64,000 nucleotides of DNA from RHLJ01 sp965601955 (lineage in GTDB: Bacteria; Bacteroidota; Rhodothermia; Balneolales; Balneolaceae). The stretch lies in the NCBI GenBank assembly GCA_965601955.1, contig OZ271855.1, forward strand, positions 1,612,001 to 1,676,000, given 5' to 3'. Below the pieces are notes generated by a model. That model made no database searches. It was not told the origin of the DNA and saw only the letters and a list, made by a program, of their open reading frames with translations. Below are positions 41,297-49,421 of this stretch, piece by piece (positions within the stretch are counted from its first letter, which is position 1; each line of letters opens with the position of its first letter). Both the position numbers and the translations under genes were made by a program.

Positions 41297-43201
41297 TTGA
41301 CCGATTTTTTTATCAAGGCAAAGGAAAATTTATCTCAATACTGGGAGTATGATTCATTTCGAGAAAGGCAGGATGAGGCTGTTGAGTCAGTACTTTCCGG
41401 AAATGATACATTGGTCTTGTTTCCAACAGGTGGAGGTAAATCGCTCTGTTACCAGGTTCCGGCTACCGTTTTGGAGGGATTAACCTTGGTAATCTCTCCC
41501 TTAGTTGCTTTGATGGAAGACCAGGTTGCACAATTAGCTGAACGGGGCATTTCAGCAACGTATATAAATAGTACGCTTACAGGCTATGAAGTAGAACAAC
41601 GATTGGTAAATGCCAGGAATGGAATGTATAAGCTTCTATACTGTGCCCCGGAACGATTGGGTACCTCACTATTCCAGGCAGAAATGGAGCGGCTTTCCAT
41701 ACAACTTGTTGCTATTGATGAAGCACATTGTATTTCAGAGTGGGGGCATGATTTTCGGCCACCTTATCGAAAGATTCGGGAAAACTTGGGAAGTATAGCA
41801 GAGCATACCCGTTGGCTTGCGTTAACTGCGACAGCCACCCCGGAAGTAAGGGAGGATATCATCTCAAGTCTGGGATTTAAACAGCCTACAATTATCTCAA
41901 AAGGTTTTGAGCGCCCGAATCTTAAATGGTGGGTAACTAAAACTCCTCAGAAAAGAACCAGAATTACCGAAGCAGTAAAGAAAGCCTCTGCGAAAGGTGA
42001 TGGATTGATGTATGGGGGAACCCGGAAGAATTGTGAAGATTGGGCAGAGCGATTTACTGGAATGAAATTGGTTTCGGAACCGTATCATGCAGGGTTAAAT
42101 GCCGAGTTGCGAAAGGAGATACAATCTAGATGGATTAGTGGAGATACCCCTCTTGTAGTAGCCACAAATGCGTTCGGAATGGGTATAGACAAAGCTAATT
42201 GCAGGTATGTAATCCATGAGGAAATACCCGGTTCTATTGAGTCTTATTACCAGGAAGCAGGACGAGCCGGAAGAGATGGGAAAGAGAGTTTTCCTATCCT
42301 TTTTTATCGCGAGTCAGATTATAGAAAAGCGGTGCAACGTATAGAACAGCATTATCCCACGTTTGAGCAAATTCAAAAGGTATACACCGCTTTGGGAGAT
42401 GGATTGAACCTGGCAGTCGGTTCCGGTACCGAGGAAATGGTGGCTTTTGAAATGGAGAAGGTGAGTGTCCGGTCTTCATTACCTGTTTCGATTTGCAAGG
42501 CTTCTATACGTATGATGGAACAGTTTGGAGTAGTAGCTACCCGAAGTGGGGTTCCACCCATGGTGAGCATTCAGCTTACTCTGAGTCCCGAGATGATGAT
42601 AAAGTTTAAGGAGCGTTGTCAAAACCCGGAGAAAGCAGAGTTTGTAGATAAGATTGAGAGATTATTCGGTCATTTTGCTTATGCCAACATGGTAGAACTG
42701 GAATTAGATTTTGTGTTAGAAAAGTTAGCGATATCCCGAAATGCACTTATCAAAGCATTGAATGTGCTCATGATGAATGATCATGTCTTGGTATTTACAC
42801 TTTATCCGGAACGGAATATGGTGAGGTTACTGGAAGCCAGGTCAAAGGAAATTCCTATCTCAAAAAAAATGGCAGAGGATTACAGAGCAAATCTGCTAAA
42901 TAAATTGGAAAAGATGCATGGTTACATACAAACTCAGGGATGTCGGGAGGTGTATTTGCGGAATTACTTTGGAGACATCGGAGCTAAGCCGTGTGGTCAT
43001 TGCGATAATTGCCTGCGTAAAAAGGAAGAGCCGGTTCAGCTTGAAAGGGATGACCTCAAAAGACTAATGGATTTGATAAATGAGGAAGGGATGGATATAG
43101 ATAGAATTGTCAAACAATTAGAATGGACCGAAAATAAAGTGAGAGCTGGAGTAGATTATCTCATTCAGGAAGGGTTGATCAATGATTCAATTAAGAATTA
43201 A
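41297..43201 (+). CDS. RecQ-type ATP-dependent DNA helicase
   Basis: A 634-residue superfamily 2 helicase of the RecQ family, unwinding recombination and repair intermediates 3' to 5'. The start is TTG 41297; the first ATG would remove the N-terminal RecQ region. The Walker A is TGGGKS (44-49), motif II is DEAH (141-144), followed by ISEWGHDFRP, the RecQ aromatic loop, and the C-terminal helicase half with the VATNAFGMGIDKANCRYVIH and QEAGRAGRDG motifs. A zinc-binding region CREVYLRNYFGD...CGHCDNC follows. No HRDC domain is present. The stop codon lies inside a hairpin repeat. Confidence 0.93.
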   Translation: MTDFFIKAKENLSQYWEYDSFRERQDEAVESVLSGNDTLVLFPTGGGKSLCYQVPATVLEGLTLVISPLVALMEDQVAQLAERGISATYINSTLTGYEVEQRLVNARNGMYKLLYCAPERLGTSLFQAEMERLSIQLVAIDEAHCISEWGHDFRPPYRKIRENLGSIAEHTRWLALTATATPEVREDIISSLGFKQPTIISKGFERPNLKWWVTKTPQKRTRITEAVKKASAKGDGLMYGGTRKNCEDWAERFTGMKLVSEPYHAGLNAELRKEIQSRWISGDTPLVVATNAFGMGIDKANCRYVIHEEIPGSIESYYQEAGRAGRDGKESFPILFYRESDYRKAVQRIEQHYPTFEQIQKVYTALGDGLNLAVGSGTEEMVAFEMEKVSVRSSLPVSICKASIRMMEQFGVVATRSGVPPMVSIQLTLSPEMMIKFKERCQNPEKAEFVDKIERLFGHFAYANMVELELDFVLEKLAISRNALIKALNVLMMNDHVLVFTLYPERNMVRLLEARSKEIPISKKMAEDYRANLLNKLEKMHGYIQTQGCREVYLRNYFGDIGAKPCGHCDNCLRKKEEPVQLERDDLKRLMDLINEEGMDIDRIVKQLEWTENKVRAGVDYLIQEGLINDSIKN

Positions 43202-43234
43202 GAATGAGTTTCTAAAATTCTTAATTCTTAATTG
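43188..43234. repeat. AT-rich hairpin spanning the helicase stop codon
   Basis: Perfect 18-base inverted repeat: CAATTAAGAATTAAGAAT (43188-43205) and its complement at 43217-43234, with an 11-base loop. The TAA stop of the helicase (43199-43201) and its last residues SIKN are supplied by the left arm, so the repeat seems to have replaced the native 3' end. Confidence 0.75.
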
Positions 43235-43244
43235 AGCAATTGAT

Positions 43245-43577
43245 TTATTGATCATCCTCCAACGCTTGTTGTTCTCTTTTTAGAATATTCAGCGCCGAAT
43301 CTAGCCTCACAACATGCTCATTCGGTTTACTTTGATAGTATCTGTGAGAGCTAAGAAACTGGTCTTCTTCAACATCATAATGGATGTATACCTGATTAAT
43401 TAGTGAATCAAGGTTAAGTGAGTCCGAACTAACGTATGCAATAGCATCTAGTAATTGAAGCTCTGCTAGTAGCTGGATATAAGTGCCCTCTTCGATAAGA
43501 TCATCAGGCTTTGGAATTTGTTCCTGATCGTCACAAACCAGCCCAAGAAAAAGAAGAATAATGACTATTACTCTCAT
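43245..43577 (-). CDS. DUF4296-type lipoprotein
   Basis: A 110-residue lipoprotein with a short signal and lipobox LGLVC (Cys15). The mature part matches the DUF4296 pattern: PKPDDLIEEGTYIQLLAELQLLDAIAY near the start, then a charged helix with YYQSKPNEHVVRLDSALNIL. DUF4296 proteins are lipoproteins found in Bacteroidota-like lineages, with unknown function. The start codon overlaps the end of the SDR gene by one base, so it is the second gene of a two-gene operon. Confidence 0.78.
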   Translation of the reverse strand: MRVIVIILLFLGLVCDDQEQIPKPDDLIEEGTYIQLLAELQLLDAIAYVSSDSLNLDSLINQVYIHYDVEEDQFLSSHRYYQSKPNEHVVRLDSALNILKREQQALEDDQ

Positions 43578-44296
43578 TAATTGGAAGGAGGCTTAGGATT
43601 AAGAGGACGCATTACAATTTCGCTGATCAGGAAATTGTCAGGTGTTTCCAGTACATATTTCAGCGTTTTTGCCATATCGATGGGCTGCATCATATTGGGA
43701 TGCATTTCCATTCCATCAATAGAATCGAAGAAATTAGTGGCAATAGTACCAGGGAAAAAGCAGGTTACTTTTATGCCATCGTATCTCAATTCCTTAAATA
43801 ATGCGTCACTAAATCCTCGTAGCCCAAACTTGGTAGCGTTATATGCTGAAAGCTTTGGGTTCCCCAGTAAACCGGCTATAGATGCGATATTAGCAATATG
43901 GCATACATCCGGATTTTTCTTCATTAGAGGGGTAATCAACCGGGTGAGATAAAACACACCTGACAGGTTCACATCCAGCATGGTGTGCCATTCTTTTAAA
44001 CTCAATTCATCAACATTAGCAAAATATCCAAGGCCGGCATTGTTAACCAGGATATCAGGGAGGTGCTCATCGCCAAATGTGGATGCTACCCAACTCTCCA
44101 TATCGTCGTACTTTGTGACATCCAGAGTGACAGGGATAAAATTGTCACCCAGATGGTTTTTGATTGAGTGTAATTTGTCCTCACTTCTGGCTAAGCCATA
44201 GACGATTGAACCATTCTCAACCAAAATTTTACTGAACTCCGCGCCAATTCCGCTGCTGGCTCCTGTGACTATTGCAATTTTCCCTGTTAGGTCCAT
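43577..44296 (-). CDS. SDR family oxidoreductase
   Basis: A 239-residue classical short-chain dehydrogenase. Cofactor motif TGASSGIGAEF (residues 12-22), NNAGLG (about 87-92), catalytic Ser in NIASIAG and YNATK (about 152-156) as the Tyr-x3-Lys pair. PGTIATNFFDS follows in the substrate loop. The pattern is like those SDRs often called YdfG/DltE-type. Substrate unknown. It shares one base with the DUF4296 lipoprotein and is divergent from coaX. Confidence 0.9.
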   Translation of the reverse strand: MDLTGKIAIVTGASSGIGAEFSKILVENGSIVYGLARSEDKLHSIKNHLGDNFIPVTLDVTKYDDMESWVASTFGDEHLPDILVNNAGLGYFANVDELSLKEWHTMLDVNLSGVFYLTRLITPLMKKNPDVCHIANIASIAGLLGNPKLSAYNATKFGLRGFSDALFKELRYDGIKVTCFFPGTIATNFFDSIDGMEMHPNMMQPIDMAKTLKYVLETPDNFLISEIVMRPLNPKPPSN

Positions 44297-44345
44297 AAGA
44301 AATCTTCTATCTATTTTGTATTCTCAGTGTGAAAGGTAATACAAA

Positions 44346-45092
44346 ATGATGAGCAATTTCGATTCCTCCTTAAGCGAGTCTATTCTATTTGTTGATATTG
44401 GTAATTCTGCGGTGAAAGTAGCCGTAAATAATGAGTATGGATGGAAAGTACATAGCTATCAGTATGCAGAAGAGGCAGCCCACGAGATAAATAACAGGCT
44501 GCATCCGGTGCAGAAAATTGTGCTTTCCAGTGTTAGGGAATCAACACGGGATGTGATTATGAGTGAGATACAGGCTCACCTTGTCGAGGAGCTAACCGTG
44601 AATGATATTTCCGATGAAAAACTAGATTATAAGACTCCTGAAACCCTCGGAATAGATCGCTACTTAAGTTGTCTCGGAGCATATTCATTGGTAAAAGAGG
44701 CAGTACTTGTAATAGATGCTGGAACAGCATGTACAATCGATTTTATGGATGAAGGAGGAGTATTTCGTGGGGGAGTGATAATGCCCGGACTCAATCCTTT
44801 GCTTACAATATTCAATAATACAGCTCCAGCGTTACCCCAGGTAGAACTTAATGTCCCGGATTCCTACCCTGGTAAGAGTACAGAAGAATCACTGCAATGG
44901 GGACAGGTTGTCTTTTGGGTAGATGGCATTAAGCAACAGCTACAAAGGTACCAGTCAATTTTTGGAGACTCTAAACTTTTTTTAGTGGGAGGGGACTCAG
45001 AAATTGTACAAAAGCTACTTGGTATTAATACTCGAATAGAAAAAGACCTGATTTTCAGAGGGATGGAGATACTGTTAAAGCACAAGAAGTAA
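44346..45092 (+). CDS. coaX: Type III pantothenate kinase
   Basis: Phosphorylates pantothenate, the first step of coenzyme A synthesis. Type III enzymes belong to the ASKHA fold, do not respond to CoA and need a monovalent cation. The 248 residues show the phosphate-1 motif FVDIGNSAVKVAV (about 15-27), PETLGIDRYLSCLGAY with the catalytic Asp, then VIDAGTACTIDFMDEGGVFRGGVIMPGL (phosphate-2 and adenosine regions) and the WGQVVFWVDGI helix. Two adjacent ATGs (44346 and 44349) are possible starts. The stop codon runs into a dispersed repeat. Confidence 0.93.
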   Translation: MMSNFDSSLSESILFVDIGNSAVKVAVNNEYGWKVHSYQYAEEAAHEINNRLHPVQKIVLSSVRESTRDVIMSEIQAHLVEELTVNDISDEKLDYKTPETLGIDRYLSCLGAYSLVKEAVLVIDAGTACTIDFMDEGGVFRGGVIMPGLNPLLTIFNNTAPALPQVELNVPDSYPGKSTEESLQWGQVVFWVDGIKQQLQRYQSIFGDSKLFLVGGDSEIVQKLLGINTRIEKDLIFRGMEILLKHKK

Positions 45093-45185
45093 GAATATTC
45101 AATAAGGAATAGGGAGGTAAGAAGTAATTTATACATTCAAGTCCCATTCTTACTTCTTAATTCCTTACTCTTTATTCTTACTTCA
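45085..45185. repeat. Dispersed AT-rich inverted repeat after coaX, copy 2
   Basis: Left arm words GAAGTAAGAATATTCAATAA, GGAATAGGGAGG and TAAGAAGTAA face right-arm words TTCTTACTTCTTAATTCC and TTATTCTTACTTC. The left arm repeats the sequence at 4666-4700. The coaX stop (45090-45092) is inside the left arm. The structure sits between convergent coaX and udk and may terminate both. Confidence 0.6.
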
Positions 45186-45194
45186 ATATGACGA

Positions 45195-45818
45195 TTACTC
45201 GTCAGTAGAAAGCTTCTTCTCGATCATAGAAATAACCATCTCTCGTGCTACTTTGTTTTTTCCTCCACGGGGGATAATGACGTCAGCATAACGTTTGCTT
45301 GGTTCCACAAACTCAAGGTGCATGGGCCGTACAAACTTCTCATACTGCTCAAAAACACTCTCTACGGAACGACCTCTTTTTCTTATATCTCTCTTTAATC
45401 TTCGTAGTAACCGGATATCATCGTCGGTATCTACAAAAATCTTTATATCCATAAGTTCAAGCAATTCCGGCTCGCTGAAAATGAGAATCCCATCCAGTAA
45501 AATTACTTCTGTTGGTTTTGCAGTAGTAGTTGCTTCTTTTCGGGTATGAGCTTCAAAATCATAGGAGGGAACTTCAACGGGATATCCTTGTAATAATGCA
45601 TTCAAATGGCGGATTAGCAGCTCTGTTTCAAGTGAAGAGGGATGGTCAAAATTCATTTTGACCCGTTCTTCGAAAGCCAGGTGCTTGAGATCCCTGTAAT
45701 AGGAGTCGTGCTCAAGGCGAAGCATATTTTTAGGGCCAAAGTGATCACAGATATAATTAACTACTGTTGTCTTTCCTGAACCACTTCCTCCTGCTACACC
45801 AATAATCAAGGGTTTCAT
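45195..45818 (-). CDS. udk: Uridine kinase
   Basis: Phosphorylates uridine and cytidine in pyrimidine salvage. The 207-residue P-loop kinase has Walker A GGSGSGKTTV (10-19), the substrate-contacting DSYYRDL and NFDHPSSLETELL motifs, the P-x-Y-D-F motif PSYDFEAHTRK, the VILLDGILIF strand and the lid RRLKRDIRKRGRSVE. The C-terminus carries PSKRYADVIIPRGGKN. It starts eight bases after the amidase gene stop, on the same strand, so they are probably co-transcribed. Confidence 0.95.
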   Translation of the reverse strand: MKPLIIGVAGGSGSGKTTVVNYICDHFGPKNMLRLEHDSYYRDLKHLAFEERVKMNFDHPSSLETELLIRHLNALLQGYPVEVPSYDFEAHTRKEATTTAKPTEVILLDGILIFSEPELLELMDIKIFVDTDDDIRLLRRLKRDIRKRGRSVESVFEQYEKFVRPMHLEFVEPSKRYADVIIPRGGKNKVAREMVISMIEKKLSTDE

Positions 45819-45826
45819 AAACAGGA

Positions 45827-47101
45827 TTAGTTAGAGGAGCTGAATGCTTCGGTTTTTTCGTATTCCACTTTGTAATCACGAATGGCACGGAAAATAGCAG
45901 ATGCCATAATAGATTGGCCATATTCACTGGTAAGAAATCGTTGCTCAGAAGGATTAGTTAAAAAGCCAACTTCTACAAGTACTGCGGGCATGGATGCTTC
46001 ATAAAGCACCTGAAATCCAGCCTGTTTAACCCCTCTCGATTTCCTGTTTGCCCGGTTCGTAAACTGGTCATCAATCATGGAGGCGATATGCTCACTTGTT
46101 GCTATATATCCACTGTGAGCAAGTTCATAGATAAGTATGTCTTCTTCAGTGAGCTCAAAAAATTGTTTCCCATCGGTATTAAAAACGGCATTTTCACGTT
46201 TCATGATTTCGAAAGATTCCTGGCTTCGGTGGAGCCCCAAAAAGAAAACCTCAGTTCCCCGGACTTTTGAAGACCTGAACGCATTCCCATGGATAGAAAC
46301 GAATAAATCACCTTCCACATCATTTGCAATTTGACCTCGTTCTGCCAGTTCAAGAAAAGTATCATCATCCCGTGTATACACCACATTCACATCTGGTAGG
46401 TATTGATTGATATAATCTCCCAGCTTTTTGGAAATTATAAGAGCGATATCTTTTTCTTTTGTTCCCCTGTATCCAACGGTTCCCGGGTCTTTGCCTCCAT
46501 GTCCGGGATCAATGACGATAGTATCAAATACTAGTTTATCACGGACCGAGTTATAATTTACATCCGGATCAACAGGCTGACTGGGAATACTCTCTATTTC
46601 TAACGCATCGTCAGGGTTGATATCCAGGTACCAGTTCTTTGCTAGAAATTGTTGGGTGTACACTTCTACATCATAAGGCTCAGCTTTTGTCAAAGCGAGT
46701 AGAATATGCTTGCCATTCTGGTCGGCATAAGCCTGGGATTTTACATACACATCTGAATCCAGGTAGATATCGACTCCGAAGCTATTCTCAAGTTTATATA
46801 AGCGAACTTCCTGGATTTTACCCTGCTCTATCGGCATTTGGATACCTGAAGTATCAATATCAGGAGCAAAGAGTTCCATCTGGATCAGGTCAGGAGCTGG
46901 CTGAATGACAGAGAAGGAATCGATAGGCTGCGAAAAATGATATCTAACTACATAACCAAGCCCATCGCTACGTTCAGCTTTTGAGATGCGATCCAGATGC
47001 GTTTGAGCTTGAATTACAGAAGGTAGGATGATTAGGACCGAACATATTCGGAACAACAAACCCAATGATCTTTTAGAAAGCGGGATTTTATTGCAGCTCA
47101 T
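45827..47101 (-). CDS. N-acetylmuramoyl-L-alanine amidase with AMIN-type domain
   Basis: A 424-residue exported zinc amidase (Amidase_3) that cuts septal peptidoglycan stem peptides. Signal peptide about 12-32 (LLFRICSVLIILPSVIQA). A beta-rich AMIN-like peptidoglycan-targeting domain occupies about 35-155. The catalytic domain has the zinc ligands and Glu in VIDPGHGGKDPGT, GTKEKDIAL and FVSIHGNAFRSS, and the catalytic Glu in AVLVEVGFLTNPSEQ. It precedes udk by eight bases. Family members need activators such as EnvC/NlpD-like proteins; none is encoded here. Confidence 0.92.
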   Translation of the reverse strand: MSCNKIPLSKRSLGLLFRICSVLIILPSVIQAQTHLDRISKAERSDGLGYVVRYHFSQPIDSFSVIQPAPDLIQMELFAPDIDTSGIQMPIEQGKIQEVRLYKLENSFGVDIYLDSDVYVKSQAYADQNGKHILLALTKAEPYDVEVYTQQFLAKNWYLDINPDDALEIESIPSQPVDPDVNYNSVRDKLVFDTIVIDPGHGGKDPGTVGYRGTKEKDIALIISKKLGDYINQYLPDVNVVYTRDDDTFLELAERGQIANDVEGDLFVSIHGNAFRSSKVRGTEVFFLGLHRSQESFEIMKRENAVFNTDGKQFFELTEEDILIYELAHSGYIATSEHIASMIDDQFTNRANRKSRGVKQAGFQVLYEASMPAVLVEVGFLTNPSEQRFLTSEYGQSIMASAIFRAIRDYKVEYEKTEAFSSSN

Positions 47102-47303
47102 AATTTTGTAGATGATCGAAAATATACACTTTTAAGCTCTTCAATGAAAGCTGTCTTAAATGATGAAATTACTCCTTTAAACGCTGTTTATTGTACATAT
47201 AGTGAAAATTTTTTGGGAAGAGGTTTTCTAATTTGACATTGGCTGTCCGGCAAAGTACAATCCAAGTGCACATCTTAATTTTAATTACTGTAGGAGGAAA
47301 TAT

Positions 47304-47684
47304 ATGAATGATGAAATATTTCTTGATGCCGCTGAAAATGGCGACCTCGAGACAGTAAAAGGGCTCCTAAACGATGGAGTAGACGTGAACACAAAAGACG
47401 AACACGATCGCACAGCTCTTTTAAAAGCATCTAAGCATGGTCATATTGATATTGTGACCTTATTGATTGATCAAGGTGCAGAAATTGATCATAGGGATAA
47501 CCGGGGCACCACGGCATTATATTGGGCCTCGACGAATGGATTTGAAGAAATAGTTCAACTGCTTATTGAACACGAAAGTGAAGTAGACGTACACGACGAT
47601 CGTGGTTGGTCGGCTTTAGATCAGGCCGTAGCCCAGCAGCATAATTCAGTGGCAAGTATGCTCACTGCTGCAGGAGCCCATTAG
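47304..47684 (+). CDS. Ankyrin-repeat protein
   Basis: A 126-residue protein composed of about four ankyrin repeats and no other domain. Repeat cores are LDAAENGDLETVKGLLNDGVDVN, RTALLKASKHGHIDIVTLLIDQGAEID, TTALYWASTNGFEEIVQLLIEHESEVD and WSALDQAVAQQHNSVASMLTAAGA. There is no signal peptide, so it should act in the cytoplasm as a binding module. A strong AGGAGG site (47292-47297) lies six bases before the ATG. A terminator follows, so it is monocistronic. Partner unknown. Confidence 0.9.
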   Translation: MNDEIFLDAAENGDLETVKGLLNDGVDVNTKDEHDRTALLKASKHGHIDIVTLLIDQGAEIDHRDNRGTTALYWASTNGFEEIVQLLIEHESEVDVHDDRGWSALDQAVAQQHNSVASMLTAAGAH

Positions 47685-47718
47685 ACTTTATTGTCAGCAA
47701 TCTATAAATAAAAAACTA

Positions 47719-47750
47719 AGCCCTCACGCCATGGTATGAGGGCTTTTTTT
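47719..47750 (+). terminator. Terminator after the ankyrin-repeat gene
   Basis: AGCCCTCA (47719-47726) pairs perfectly with TGAGGGCT (47737-47744), followed by a run of seven T ending at 47750. Confidence 0.88.
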
Positions 47751-47772
47751 GTATCAACTTAAATACAATTTG

Positions 47773-48080
47773 CGTCATTGCGAAGGACGAGGCGATAGCC
47801 AGTCCTGAAGCAATCTCGGAGTGATCGCCCATAGATTTGAGATTGCTTCGTCGATTCATTTACTCAACTCATATTGAAGAATAGATTCCTCGCAATGACT
47901 TGAATTGGTCATAGAGCAGACTCTTTAATTAGATTAAAACCTCATTTAGGTCATCCTGATTCCGATTTATCGGGAGAAGGATCTAATCAAATACCCACAA
48001 ACCTACCAAGTAGTCATGCTGAACCTGTCCGCCGTACTTGTACTCAGGAAGGCGGGCTTGATTCAGCATCTGTGAAGGGG
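47773..48080. repeat. Cluster of inverted intergenic repeats
   Basis: The 541 bases between the ankyrin gene and the next gene carry no gene beyond the terminator. Element A (47773-47899) has outer arms GTCATTGCGA / TCGCAATGAC and inner arms GCAATCTC (47810-47817) / GAGATTGC (47839-47846). Element B begins GTCATCCTGA at 47950. Element C (48013-48071) has arms CATGCTGAA / TTCAGCATC and GTCCGCC / GGCGGGC. All follow the vocabulary of the 10395 and 9430 elements. I see nothing identifiable in 48081-48225. Confidence 0.65.
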
Positions 48081-48225
48081 TAACCGTTGGTCTAGATTTT
48101 GATTGAATCAATATTTAACACTCTACAGATCCCGCATCAGGTGAGGGATGACTTAAGAGAGAGTTTGAATGACAAGAAAGTAAGAGTAAGTATTACTTGA
48201 AAATTGTATCCTCCCGAAGGAGAAT

Positions 48226-48939
48226 CTACTTCCCATAAAGAATAAAAATAGTGGGACGCTTATGGAGGTCGACTTTAGCTACTTGTTTCCATTCCTTAAT
48301 ACTCATCGAGCGAATATCCTCAGAAGGCAAAGTGATGTCTGTAGCAATACATAACCTTGTATCAGAGTTACACGTCTCAAGTATCGATTTCAGCATTTCA
48401 TTATTCCGATAAGGAGCCTCCATAAAGAGTTGGGTACGATCATGTCTTCTGGATTCTCCTTCTAACTGGATAAGCATATTCTTGCGCCCTTTTGCATCAA
48501 TCGGGAGGTAGCCGTTAAATGCAAAAGATTGGCCGTTAAAACCCGAAGCCATCAAAGCCAGTAGAATAGAAGAAGGGCCAACTAAAGGAACTACCTTAAT
48601 CCCATTTTGATGTGCCATTTTAACCAACTTCGAACCAGGGTCGGCTACAGCCGGAGCTCCTGCTTCCGACATCAGTCCAACATCTTTGCCAGCTTTTAGT
48701 GGCTTCAAAAAAGAGTAGATTTCTTGGTCGGGAGTATTTTTTGTTAATGGGTAAAACTCGATGTTGTATTCAGGGATGGTGTCCCCAGCCCATTGAAGGA
48801 ATTTCACCGAAGTCTGAATATTTTCTACAACCAGGACTTCCAATTTTCGCAGAATGGAAAGCGTGTATTCCGGGATCGTATTATTCTCCGGAGTTTTACC
48901 AAGAGTAGTGGGTATTAAATAAAGAGTACCTTTACTCAT
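48226..48939 (-). CDS. RsmI-like SAM-dependent methyltransferase
   Basis: A 237-residue tetrapyrrole-methylase-fold methyltransferase. The N-terminus GTLYLIPTTLGKT resembles the LYLVATPIGN of RsmI, which 2'-O-methylates C1402 of 16S rRNA. VGLMSEAGAPAVADPGSKLVK is the family's GTP/SAM-binding DAGtPaisDPG motif and VVPLVGPSSILLALMASGF the following conserved strand. It differs from RsmI in the C-terminal half (no RsmI extension) and is shorter than the ~280 residues of RsmI, so it belongs to the related Bacteroidota group with an uncertain RNA target. It overlaps the upstream gene by four bases. Confidence 0.85.
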   Translation of the reverse strand: MSKGTLYLIPTTLGKTPENNTIPEYTLSILRKLEVLVVENIQTSVKFLQWAGDTIPEYNIEFYPLTKNTPDQEIYSFLKPLKAGKDVGLMSEAGAPAVADPGSKLVKMAHQNGIKVVPLVGPSSILLALMASGFNGQSFAFNGYLPIDAKGRKNMLIQLEGESRRHDRTQLFMEAPYRNNEMLKSILETCNSDTRLCIATDITLPSEDIRSMSIKEWKQVAKVDLHKRPTIFILYGK

Positions 48940-49418
48940 CCATCTATCCGTTCTATAACAACCTCGGGTTCACCTTCCTTTATTTTTTTACTGGCGTAGC
49001 GGGATGCAAGGAAAGAGGCAAAGATCAAAGCAATAGATCCTATAAATGCGATTACCATATTCACCAGTGAGGTGCTTTTTTGAAGCTCATAGGTTGGAAT
49101 CATGACGATGTCCTGGAAACTATCTGCTTTATATCGAATGGGGATTACCGCTGTGTCAATAATGCGCTGAGCCATTTGAACCGACAAGGAGAGTTTGCGT
49201 TCCTGCATCTCTCCGTCAGGAGTAGGAAACTGTATTACTACATATCCATTGCTTTGGGCAGCTATTTGTTTGATATCAAAATCAAGCACATCAGCAGCAA
49301 TACTTTGACCATTCTCATAGGTGTCAATGGTTCCCGTATACACGAAGCCTTGTTGGATAATGATAAAAAGCATGTACGCAGGCAGCAGCCAAAGCAGATA
49401 AAATATTCGGTATTTCAT
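48936..49418 (-). CDS. Two-span membrane protein, DUF3592-like
   Basis: A 160-residue protein with an N-terminal membrane segment (about 5-23) and a second near 115-137, enclosing an extracytoplasmic beta-rich domain of about 85 residues with GYVVIQFPTPDGEMQERKLSL and AVIPIRYKADSFQD. This layout resembles DUF3592-type proteins. It overlaps the methyltransferase gene downstream by four bases and starts three bases after the degenerate beta-lactamase gene, so it lies in the middle of a tight operon. Function unknown. Confidence 0.75.
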   Translation of the reverse strand: MKYRIFYLLWLLPAYMLFIIIQQGFVYTGTIDTYENGQSIAADVLDFDIKQIAAQSNGYVVIQFPTPDGEMQERKLSLSVQMAQRIIDTAVIPIRYKADSFQDIVMIPTYELQKSTSLVNMVIAFIGSIALIFASFLASRYASKKIKEGEPEVVIERIDG

Positions 49419-49421
49419 GAG

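Noticed and set aside
43577..44201. Plus-strand frames opposite the SDR gene
   Set aside because: They are the complement of a gene with all SDR motifs; codon content is not protein-like.
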